NCBI GenBank assembly: GCA_000818945.1
Contig: KN805428.1
Coordinates: 89,840 to 153,839 of the forward strand
Reading direction: 5' to 3'
Origin: Schizochytrium sp. CCTCC M209059
Lineage: Eukaryota > Sar > Bigyra > Thraustochytrida > Thraustochytriidae
DNA length: 64,000 nucleotides
Every line of letters begins with the position of its first letter. Position 1 is the stretch's first letter. The notes under the pieces are model-generated. The model made no database searches and had not been told where the DNA came from. It saw only the letters and a list, made by a program, of their open reading frames with translations. Shown piece by piece: positions 49,848 through 58,216 of this stretch. Both the position numbers and the translations under genes were made by a program.

Positions 49848-50951
49848 ATGTTGTATTGTGGATTAAGGGTGACATTAAGTACCCTGATTCTGCCCGTTTC
49901 TAGAGTCTCTAGCCCATTCACGTCTTCGCTTTTGGAGATGACACTGTGTCTGGTTGCTCAGTCTTGCCCAAGGTGCCACACGAAATCGGCCCAAGGTTGT
50001 GCGACAGTTAGTTTACCTTTTTTCGGAGATGGCAAAGTCGCTTTGCCTGCTGCCCTGCTCGACGCTCAGTTTGCGGGCTATTCAGGGCGCGTACCCAAGC
50101 CCGCGGCTGCGTACAGGCCTTCTAGCAGGTCGCTTGCGCTGGTGAACGAGGCCGAGTGGCCTAGCCCGCCGGCGCAGCAAGCACCACGCTCAGCACGAGC
50201 TGCGAACACGACATCTTCGTGGAACCTGCGATCTAACCATCACTCTAACCATCGCAACCTGGCCGAGGGAACGCAACCTGGCCAAGCGCAGGCAACGCGA
50301 CGCAACGGAGAACCTGAAGGATCGATGGAAGCCGTGAGGTGCAATGCGTGCAACGAATTTGGTCACAAACGTTCAAATCACAAGGATTGTAGAATGAACA
50401 AGAAACGTCGAACAGACTCTGCCGTCGATGGGCCATCGTCTTCGAACACCTCAAGCACGGTATGCGACACCAACTTCCAGAGTGGTCCATCCCGTACCGC
50501 GTCTTGTTCATCGTCGACCTCTGCTTCGAATTGCGTAGCTGCATCTGCACCAGCTGTGACGGTCTCGAACGCGCCAATCTCGTCAGCAACAGCGCCAATG
50601 CAGGCAGCAACCGGAACAAGCTTTCGCCAAAAGTGGATGAAGCTCCACCAAGAACCTTTGAAGCTTGTTTCGCGGGATGAAGCTGCGAGACTCTGCGGCG
50701 TGGATGTCATGGCCAAGCACCATGTTGACTCGATCCTTGACACTCTCGACAGAAGTGGCTTCAAGCGTTTGAGGAGGTGGAGCGCCGGTTCATCGACTGG
50801 GCTTACGCTGCCTCTCCTGCCTTATCATCGTCGGCCATTCCTTGCGCTTACACAGAGGAAGATCGGAAGCTTCTCGCCTCCCGACTTCCTCTTTGGAGCG
50901 CCTATCACTCGCGTCTTAAGTCAAGTGGGATTTTCGTCCCTGTCCGGCTAA
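49848..50951 (+). pseudogene. Transposon ORF with zinc knuckle (first part of a broken transposase)
   Basis: This open frame of 367 codons from an ATG at 49848 carries a CCHC-like knuckle CNACNEFGHKRSNHKDCRMN near residues 167-186. The same C-x2-C-x3-G-H-x-R-x2-H-x2-C pattern occurs in several protist transposon proteins. A Ser/Ala-rich linker follows. Up to about codon 305 the sequence looks protein-like (SRDEAARLCGVDVMAK); after that it turns into unlikely sequence while the +2 frame takes over with piggyBac-like coding. Either a frameshift or an unrecognised intron lies near 50741-50780. The upstream catalytic part of a piggyBac transposase, with its first two Asp residues, was not found. 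Confidence 0.5.
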
Positions 50952-51745
50952 CACGCTCATTGGTGCAGTATTACTACAGCGCCTCAAAGCAGGGGGTGGA
51001 TGGCCTTGATGATTACTCAGAGCGCTTTGACACTCGCGCTTTGAAAACCAATTGGGAGACTAAGGTGGTAATTGGCATGGTTACCGACGTGCTGATCAAT
51101 GCGCTGATCGTGTGGCGGATCATTATTACATCGAACAAACTCGGTGGCGAATGGCAGAGTTTGAAAAAATTCCAACAAGATTGCTCAAGGAGCTGCCAGG
51201 TCAGCGATTTTGTGCAGCAGGTTACGCTGGGCCTTCTCGCCAAAGCGAGTGGGCTCAAGCGGGGCCTTTCAAACGAACATGTCATTGGCAATGCAACGGC
51301 GTTGGGACGGCCGGAACAGGAGAATAATGGCCATGTCACCACAAGGAGGCTCACAAATGACGAACATGCCAAGCTGAGAATTTCGAATGGAAAGCGTGAC
51401 GTCATTCAAAGCGCGAATACGAACAGTGTGAAGACACTTCGTCTCAGCGGGAATTCTCATCCAGAGGTAGGGTGCAACCAGAAACGATGCGTGGTGTGTG
51501 GCGAAGGATCCCGAAAGCGTTGTAGTTTCTGTAATGTTACCCTCCACGTCAGGCTAAAAACCTCAACAAGCCAGACCAAGACTTGTTGGCGGCAGTGGCA
51601 TGAGGATGACATTGTTCGGCGCCGCAACTATACTCGTCGGTCACCCACCGCGTCTTCAAGCCATTCTGGAAACAGTACACCGCAATCTTCGCATCACTCG
51701 GGTTCAAGCACGCCATGCTCTCATACTCATCATAGCGCGCCTTAG
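50741..51745 (+). pseudogene. PiggyBac-like transposase C-terminal part
   Basis: This frame opens after a TGA at 50738 and has no suitable ATG at its head. It holds the distal part of the piggyBac DDE domain: QGVDGLDDYSERF, the counterpart of the GVDxxDQ block, then KTNWETKVVIGMVTDVLINA, the counterpart of the conserved W...D...NA helix. It ends in a Cys-rich finger, KRCVVCGEGSRKRCSFCNV, with a final WRQWHE that matches the C-terminal zinc domain of piggyBac/PGBD proteins. The tail is Ser/His-rich. With the frame break before it and the catalytic front half missing, it is most likely inactive. Confidence 0.6.
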
Positions 51746-52384
51746 GCTTGCAACCAGCACGTTGAGTATGAGTACAGTTTACGAAGTGCCATGGCAGAGA
51801 GATCGATAGGATTTTCTCGCGTTTCGAACATAGCAACTTGTATTTTAACTCAAAATGATCTACATAGAAATTTTGAGCTCCAAACTTGCTCTGTAGACCT
51901 GCTAGATCCGCACAATCATCGCCTACATGAAGCGAGCAAACACGACTCGGCCCATTGAAACGAAAGTTGTAACGCTTGTAACCGAATTTTCAACTGATAG
52001 TTCAAAAACACTGCTTATTTCCTATACTTATTGTCATCCTTAGTCAACAATACGATATTCCTGTATCTCTGCACCACCGGGCCGTGAGGGCCGATTAATT
52101 AGGAAATCGTCATATAGGTGTCTATTGTGGACCTTCATCCACAATAGATTTCTGTCATCGGGATATGACGACGTGGTCTGGCAGGCTGCACATTGCCCCG
52201 GCCTGTCCTTGCACAGTTGCACGGAAGCTCCTCCGGTGGTCGTGGCGCTACAGCTGCTCGCGCGGGCTGCTCCCACGCCCAGTCACGGTCGTTAGACCCG
52301 CAAGGCTGGTCCACGCTGCGCCGCTGCAGCGAGTAAGCAAGCGCTCGTTGCGCGTCAGCGCCAGCCGCGCCATGCGGATGTGTT
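51746..52384. other. Right end of the element and flanking sequence
   Basis: No gene is called. Positions 51746-52163 are the non-coding right side of the TIR element. After 52164 the sequence becomes GC-rich and may be the left part of the second decayed relic. Confidence 0.4.
52121..52148. repeat. Stem-loop near right element end
   Basis: TCTATTGTGGA and TCCACAATAGA form a perfect 11-bp stem around a six-base loop. It is located seven bases inside the right terminal repeat. Confidence 0.85.
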
Positions 52385-53257
52385 GTGGATCTTCCTGTGC
52401 CCTCGTCGTTTGTGCAGCAGCCTGAAGCGCGCAGTGGTCCGGAGCGTAAGGTCGCAAATGGCGTGATGACCGACGACGGGGAGGTCGAGCTCCTCGCAGC
52501 GCTGAAGGTCAACGACAGAGCAAGCGCAGAGGAGGAGCTGAAAACGCGCGAACATGAGATGGACGAGGGCTCTGATGATGAGCAAGACGTGGATGGCCAT
52601 GAGTACCAGAACGACGAGCATCCCACAATCAAGCTGGCGGGGCTCGATTTTTGAATCATTGAGTATATGTGCCGTGCCCCCTTTTGGTGTACGCGTATCC
52701 GCTCTGCATCATGCAGATTGTGATCATCAAGTTTGCAGCATCGCAGCGTCGGGCCTGGAAACGCTACTTCTCTGCGCTTGCCCACATGCACCCGGGATTC
52801 ATCTACATCGACACTGGCGAGCCCGATCCTCACATCGCCGAAGACTACAGCAAGCCTCTCGGTTTTGTACGAGATCAACATACCGTGGAGCAGTATCTGC
52901 AGCTCTGGCGTTGGCATAACGACAACATCATCGCAAATGGAACCCTCCACCGGTCGAACGGGTCCTTCCCGTTGCGGGCTCGTTAAGGAACTATGCCATG
53001 GGCGGAGTGGACACCGTGCGGAAAAGCTCGCAGGTCGCGCTCGGCGGACCACCCACCTGAGCCCCAATGCGATTATGATCTTGGACTGGCTCGAGTACAT
53101 CTTCTACAACTGCTTCCGTGCCTACCAGCTGACGAAGCGTGAAGACAAATTGAGCCAATGCAACTCCTGGGAGTCGCGGGCGTCTCTCAAGAAGCAAGTC
53201 TCATTCGAGGACTTCCTGGTGGCTCTGCGCATCAAATTAAGTGACCCTGCTCAGTAG
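52385..53257 (+). pseudogene. Second decayed piggyBac-like relic
   Basis: Fragments in different plus-strand frames resemble parts of a piggyBac-type protein. An acidic N-terminal-like piece (EMDEGSDDEQDVDGHEY) lies near 52553-52604. The string NYAMGGVDT near 52990-53016 matches the MGGVD motif around the third catalytic Asp, and stops are met soon after. In the next frame LDWLEYIFYNCFRAYQLTK at about 53080-53137 and VSFEDFLVALRIKL at about 53200-53241 match the downstream helix and the family's terminal F..L...L pattern. At least one frameshift separates the last two. It lacks recognisable ends. The assignment depends on short motifs and is tentative. Confidence 0.45.
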
Positions 53258-53390
53258 GTCCTCTGTAAACCTAGTCTCTGGGAGCTTGGCCTTAGGTCCA
53301 GGATTCACCTCGAAAAATCTTTGTTACCGGCCACGGAACATTTCCTTTGCGCATGTCGGCGCTACACAGCTTGCAAGCTTGCACTTATCC

Positions 53391-54080
53391 GCCAGCCACT
53401 CCTTTGCTATGAACTTCGAGACATCTTCCAAACGCGAATCTAGTGGGGGTTTTGCTTATCTCAGCGCACCCGTCAGAACCGAATTTGATCAAACGAACAC
53501 CGGACTGTTCGAGTCAACAAGTTCTTCGATGCCATCACGATGGTAAAGAACGGCACCGGCACCGCATGCATGACAATGGTGATTGTTTGGATCAAGGGTG
53601 TATGAAAGGAACTTGTTGACGCAATCTGCAACGAGTTCATTGGATGGCGGCTGAATCCAGTTGTGGCGCTCCTCAGGCGACTCATCAGCTATGAAGATTC
53701 GAGGGGCCGAGCAACTCGCAAGATGGAAATGAGACGGCTCCGATGGAAAATTTCACAGAGATTTTGAATCGAATCCTCGTCGCTGATGAATCGTCTGAGG
53801 AGCGCCGCAACTGGATCCAGCCGCCATCCAATGAACTCGTTGCAGATTGCGTCAACAAGTTCCTTTCATACACCCTTGATCCAAACAATCACCATTGTCA
53901 TGCATGCGGTGCCGGTGCCGTTCTTTACCATCGTGATGGCATCGAAGAACTTGTTGACTCGAACAGTCCGGTGTTCGTTTGATCAAATTCGGTTCTGACG
54001 GGTGCGCTGAGATAAGCAAAACCCCCACTAGATTCGCGTTTGGAAGATGTCTCGAAGTTCATAGCAAAGGAGTGGCTGGC
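53391..54080. repeat. Large inverted repeat: two 310-bp arms around a 70-bp spacer
   Basis: 53391-53700 and 53771-54080 are reverse complements with only scattered substitutions, of equal length and without visible gaps. The outer ends are GCCAGCCACTCC and its complement. The spacer is 53701-53770. Each arm encodes, reading outward from the spacer, the same 60-odd-residue stretch with the Cys pair HCHACGAG, ending in a stop, so the arms derive from a coding fragment. Confidence 0.93.
53743..53982 (+). pseudogene. Coding fragment carried in the right arm of the inverted repeat
   Basis: An open frame of 79 codons (ATG at 53743) starts in the spacer and covers most of the right arm. It includes RNWIQPPSNELVADCVN, a CHACGAG Cys pair and DGIEELVDSN before a stop. 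The left arm read in reverse keeps the same frame with a few replacements such as Ser to Pro and Arg to His. No family is recognised. It may be a piece of a transposon protein. Confidence 0.35.
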
Positions 54081-54344
54081 AAGTCACCATTCATTCACAG
54101 TGTTGATTGTGCGAGACAAGATAAAAATACGTGACTAGGCGCCTGCCTCTGCACAACCCAAAGAAGCCTCGAAGAAAGCAAGAGACCAATCGACGGTGAA
54201 CGGCGAAAAAGAGGAATAGGCGAGATCGGCAATGCATCATCACGAGTGGCGAGGAGCCAAACGTCGCCCACCGCGTGGCGAATCTGCAGCAGGGACATAC
54301 CGCAACACAGAGCCGAAGGGGCAGCGCGCAGACGCAAGCTACAC
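54081..54344. other. Upstream region of the YqgF gene
   Basis: No gene is recognised. The frame of the YqgF first exon is open back from 54345 for some distance, but the first ATG in it is at 54345. Confidence 0.4.
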
Positions 54345-55069
54345 ATGTGGGTCCGGCCGGCGGCCTTGCGAAACTGGGTTTTGCGCAACGACGTCCTGCG
54401 CACCAGAGTAAGTTTTTGTTTGTTCTTTGGCGTGTCTGGGTTCTTCCCCTCCTCCGTCTTGCTCTTGCTCTTCCTGTTGTAAATTGGCATGATATCGCGA
54501 GCTAAGAAATAGACGAAGAAGAAGAGAACGAGAGACTGACCAAGGCCAGACAAGTTTTTATTTGTGGTTTTGACTACTAAATTGTTGCCATTCCTTCCAC
54601 TCAGCTTCTGGCGATAGATCATGGCAAGAGAACATGCGGACTCGCTCTCTCCGCGCCAGATTGGTCAAGTTGTCACAGTTTTCGGAACATTGACCTGAAA
54701 GAGCTCACTCAAGACCAAGTTCGAGCAGAATTCGCTAAAATTATAGATGACTACAGCGTGGGTGCGCTAGTCGTCGGACTTCCTCTCCTTCCTCACGATG
54801 GTAGTCCGGGCACCCAAGCGGTAAAGATGCTTCAGTTCATCAAGTCGCTCGAAATGCCTGACTTTCCCAAAGTCCTTGTTGACGAAAGATATACTACTGC
54901 TCTTGCAGAGCATGACGACTATCTGCTAAACGAGAAATCTGTCGTACGCTTTCGGCAAAAAGTAGGACAACGTCCGGTCCTTGACAAGGAATCAGCCCGT
55001 GTGATCCTCAGTTTCTTCATTCGAGAGCATGGCCCACTAACGCGTAAGGAGCTTCGCGATCGCCTCTAA
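54345..55069 (+). CDS. YqgF/RuvX-family nuclease-like protein, two exons (54345-54407, 54605-55069)
   Basis: Member of the RNase H-like YqgF family (bacterial Holliday-junction resolvase/rRNA maturation), here probably mitochondrial. The second exon starts with LLAIDHGKRTCGLALS, the counterpart of the family's first Asp motif (GIDYGxKRIGLA). It goes on with GALVVGLPLLPHDGSPG, KVLVDERYTTALAE and the final VLDKESARVILSFF helix. Its frame has a stop at 54578 and no ATG before the motif. A canonical intron solves this: donor GTAAGT at 54408 and acceptor CTTCCACTCAG ending at 54604 (197 nt, phase 0). They join it to MWVRPAALRNWVLRNDVLRTR, an Arg-rich, acid-poor leader typical of mitochondrial import. 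The predicted product has 175 aa. The last 33 bases overlap the convergent IPI1 gene. Confidence 0.85.
54408..54604 (+). other. Spliceosomal intron in the YqgF gene
   Basis: GTAAGT at the 5' end and a pyrimidine-rich tract with TCAG at the 3' end, 197 nt. It contains in-frame stops, including TAA at 54578. It is the only intron in the window for which both ends can be named. Confidence 0.8.
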
Positions 55070-58000
55070 CTCACGGTAGAGAGCCTTGGATGCAGATGTC
55101 TTGGGGGCCGCGACGCGACGGAGAATAGCCCCGTATCGTGGGTCCTTGCCCAGGCGTTCTGGTTGGAGCGTCTCCATGTGGACAGCTTCGTGCTCGAGAC
55201 TACGCGCCCATCCGGCAACAAAAGTACTGAAATCAGCGTCTTTGAGCGATTTCGCCAGAGAATGCACAATCTCAAGTGCGGTTGGTCCCGATGGCGGAAG
55301 AAACCAAAGGACCTCCTGGACAAGCGAAATGTCCACGACGGCGCCTGCTCCCAGAAGATTGCACGTATCCAGGACGAGACGTTGGGAAGCTTCGAAGTTC
55401 TCACCCTCGACTCCGCAGGCCATGGCGAGTTGCGCTGCATGACGGAGTTGGTGCACAGCGCAGGGCTCTTCCCGATCCATGAGTGTGGCAGCCAGCACAT
55501 CCGGTACAAGTCGCGTCACAGCAACCTGCACGAGGCGATCCGCGCTTGCAAACGATCCGAGGGCGCTTGCCAGGGCATCAATAATTTCGGAGGATGAAAC
55601 CTCCAAGCACAATCGACTTGCAAACGTGGCGAGCCCGACCGCGATATCCGCATCTTGCTCAGCCTCTGCAGTGGCATCGCTGTCTTCTTGTTGACTTTGG
55701 GGCGCTTCCGCCCCGCAAGCCTGATGAATAAACGGTGCTCGAAGAAGACGAATGGCCACTAAGTGAGAGGACACATCCTGGTCACCGAGGCCATCACCAT
55801 TGCTTGTCGAATTCACGCCTGAATCATCTTGGGCAAGGCTGTCGAGCGCGACGACGCCTGCGGCGATGGCATTGAGAAGTTGAGCAGGAAGCTGTTTCAC
55901 AGGAAGCATGCCAACAAGGTCAATTAGTTGCAGCTGTACAAACGGCGTCATCACGTGCGCAAGAGGGACAGAGATTTGGTCCCCATGGCGCGCCTGGATG
56001 AATGGCGCAAGCCAACGCGCAAACTTTTCCCACGGGACATTCGTGTCACGCTGCACGGCAAGCGTGCGGATGATGGAGAAGCAAACGGAGAGAACGCCCA
56101 TGCGGCGAGCGTCGCTATCCTCGCTGTTGACACCCATTTCCCATGCTACCCGAGGGAGTGCAGTGATCCAATCGGGCTCGATTCTTTCGGATTCAATGTG
56201 CGCCATTCGCTCAATCGCTTCCAACACATAAATGATGGCTGGCTGCCCGAGGCCTTCCTTGAGCGCACGCCCAAAGAGCACACGTTGAGCCTCTCTGAGT
56301 TGAGCGATGACAGCGGATGTCGAGCTCGATGCATGCGCACCTTTGAGGCCTCGAACGATGACCTCAACAAGTGCCTGCAGCCTCGAGGATTCGAGGGCTC
56401 TCTTCTTTCCGGCACTGTTACGGACCCAGGAGGCAACGGCTTCAATAGCCTCTTCTTCAACGAGAATTTTATGCCCACTTCGTTTACCTCGCTTCCTCGA
56501 AGACCCTTGCGTTGCTTTAGGATCTCCTTGAGATGCGGACATGTCCCGTTCGGATTCCCTTCTCTGGAGGGACGAGCTGGCACTGCCTCCGTTCTTCCCC
56601 GTCCCTTGGTTGTTGTCCTCGATGCCCTCTTGTTCTTGTTCTTCTTGTTGTTGCTGCTGCTGCAAGCTGAGCAGACTTTGCGCAAGAAGGGTGTTAATTC
56701 TGAAGATGGCTGGCGCGAGGTCTTGATGGCCAGCATCCTTGAGCGGGAAGCTATCCTCGAGAGCGAGGACGAGGTCGCGCGCGGCCGACGTTCGCACTTC
56801 ATCCGGAGACCAGACGTGCGCAAAACACTGAAACACGAGCTCAGCAGCAACGGCGAGATCTGCAACTACACCACGCGTTTCGGCAAGCGCACTACGACCA
56901 CGTCCGCTCGTATTCATGTAGAGCATGTGAACTTGACCCCAAAGCGTGGAAATTACTTTGGCCATATCCTCCGCCCCATCATCCGGCGAGGACGTAGCGG
57001 ACCCTGAAGAAGTCTTCACACTCGCGTGCACCTGTCGCCGAATCGAGTCCTGAAGGGCTGCAGATTCCTGATAAGCGACCCCCATGAAGCGCCACGTTGC
57101 ACCGTCCTGACTGCACGCTTGCGTCTTGAGGCCAGTCCGTGCCGCCGGGGACACGTCCGTGTCAGCTTCTCCACCACCGGCCACCTGGTCCAGCTCAAGC
57201 AAGCGGAGAAGACCTCTCGCTACCTCTGCCCACAGTTCGAGACCCTGCGCGACAGTGTCCACCCCAGGTGGCGCTACTGGCGCGTCGTCGACACCGTCGA
57301 TGTCACCATTCGCTGCAGCCGCGGCGTTCGCAGCAGCTGCTACGGCGAGAGCCTTTGAGCGGCGAGCGCGTTGCTGCGCTTGGGACTTGGCTTTGGCCTT
57401 GGAGTCTTTGAAACTCTGCAGAATGCCGGCGCCACGCCCGGGCGCACTCACAGAGATGGAGATCGACGAAGCGGCATTGTTGCCGATAGAGCTTTGTCCG
57501 CCCGACGAGCTCCCATTCGTGGCAATGGCCGATGCAGATGCCGAAGTTGGCGCAGCCGATGTTGTCGTCGCCACGCGGCTCAGCGTGGAGCGGAGAAGAG
57601 CCGTGAGGAGGCTTACCAGGTCGGGCCGCTGCGCCAAAACTCGATCGGGAAAATGACGTGCAATGAGCAGCAAAAGCCGCATGGCATCCATGCGGCAGCC
57701 GAGACGCAGACTATTGAGTCCTGCACGGACATGAAAGAAGAGCAGCCGCAGAAAGGGCAAACACCAATGCACTCGAGCTCTGGCTACATTTGTTGTCGCG
57801 TTTGCGCCAGGCGCGGGGTTCGTTTCTGCCCCTGATGTCGCGAAAAGAGCCAAGAGAACATGGTGAACTGCAACACGGACGGACTTCTCGTCGTCGTTGA
57901 CTAGTTCAACAACGCAAGTCATAATGGCTGTAAGCTGTGTTCGCAGCTGAGCGGACGCGCCATGAGCCTCTACAATTTCAAGAATACCGTCGAGGGCGTC

Positions 58001-58216
58001 TCGGCGCACGCGCGCATTGTGGTGTCGGGCTTTGGACAAAAGCTCCACGACAGTGAGATTCTTGGACGAGACGATGACACCGCCCTTGTCAGCAACAAGG
58101 CTCTGCTCCCGGACATTGACGGTCTTGGTCTTGAACGAGGTGTCGGTTGCGTTGAGGCGCTGCGGAGCACGACGTCCTACTTTACGCTTGATTCGCTTAA
58201 AGTCGACGGCTTCCGG
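55037..58216 (-). CDS. IPI1: Pre-rRNA processing factor IPI1/TEX10 (first exon not identified)
   Basis: Helical-repeat protein of the Rix1/PELP1-TEX10-WDR18 complex, which acts in 60S pre-ribosome maturation. The conserved family N-terminus is present from 58216: DFKRIKRKVGRR, LNATDTSFKTKTVNV, then LLSKARHHNARVRRDALDG near 58046-57990, matching the TEX10 start closely. The rest is a HEAT-like solenoid of about 1,060 residues with disordered Ser/Gln inserts around residue 520. No ATG precedes the conserved start; the frame meets TAG at 58217-58219. This TAG follows a T-rich stretch and could be a splice acceptor, so a short first exon lies upstream, but it was not identified. A start at the internal GTG at 58048 would remove conserved sequence. 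The 3' end overlaps YqgF by 33 bases. Confidence 0.88.
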   Translation of the reverse strand, partial: PEAVDFKRIKRKVGRRAPQRLNATDTSFKTKTVNVREQSLVADKGGVIVSSKNLTVVELLSKARHHNARVRRDALDGILEIVEAHGASAQLRTQLTAIMTCVVELVNDDEKSVRVAVHHVLLALFATSGAETNPAPGANATTNVARARVHWCLPFLRLLFFHVRAGLNSLRLGCRMDAMRLLLLIARHFPDRVLAQRPDLVSLLTALLRSTLSRVATTTSAAPTSASASAIATNGSSSGGQSSIGNNAASSISISVSAPGRGAGILQSFKDSKAKAKSQAQQRARRSKALAVAAAANAAAAANGDIDGVDDAPVAPPGVDTVAQGLELWAEVARGLLRLLELDQVAGGGEADTDVSPAARTGLKTQACSQDGATWRFMGVAYQESAALQDSIRRQVHASVKTSSGSATSSPDDGAEDMAKVISTLWGQVHMLYMNTSGRGRSALAETRGVVADLAVAAELVFQCFAHVWSPDEVRTSAARDLVLALEDSFPLKDAGHQDLAPAIFRINTLLAQSLLSLQQQQQQEEQEQEGIEDNNQGTGKNGGSASSSLQRRESERDMSASQGDPKATQGSSRKRGKRSGHKILVEEEAIEAVASWVRNSAGKKRALESSRLQALVEVIVRGLKGAHASSSTSAVIAQLREAQRVLFGRALKEGLGQPAIIYVLEAIERMAHIESERIEPDWITALPRVAWEMGVNSEDSDARRMGVLSVCFSIIRTLAVQRDTNVPWEKFARWLAPFIQARHGDQISVPLAHVMTPFVQLQLIDLVGMLPVKQLPAQLLNAIAAGVVALDSLAQDDSGVNSTSNGDGLGDQDVSSHLVAIRLLRAPFIHQACGAEAPQSQQEDSDATAEAEQDADIAVGLATFASRLCLEVSSSEIIDALASALGSFASADRLVQVAVTRLVPDVLAATLMDREEPCAVHQLRHAAQLAMACGVEGENFEASQRLVLDTCNLLGAGAVVDISLVQEVLWFLPPSGPTALEIVHSLAKSLKDADFSTFVAGWARSLEHEAVHMETLQPERLGKDPRYGAILRRVAAPKTSASKALYRELEAIAKLLTR

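Larger units (their letters stand above)
49779..52163 (+). mobile_element. DNA transposon with terminal inverted repeats, piggyBac-like content
   Basis: TCCCGATGA at 49779-49787 is matched by its reverse complement at 52155-52163. The similarity continues inward imperfectly for about 35-40 bases on each side, and includes a subterminal palindrome at each end: a 16-bp perfect one at 49796-49811 and an 11-bp stem with a 6-base loop at 52121-52148. Both ends are flanked by TA. Inside are two open frames, with a CCHC-like knuckle and a piggyBac-type C-terminal region. No TTAA target duplication of standard piggyBac is seen, so the family could be a divergent relative. The boundaries are inferred by eye. 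Confidence 0.6.

Noticed and set aside
52135..53100. A 321-codon minus-strand frame
   Set aside because: Antisense to the better-supported piggyBac-like fragments; its content reads as a shadow.
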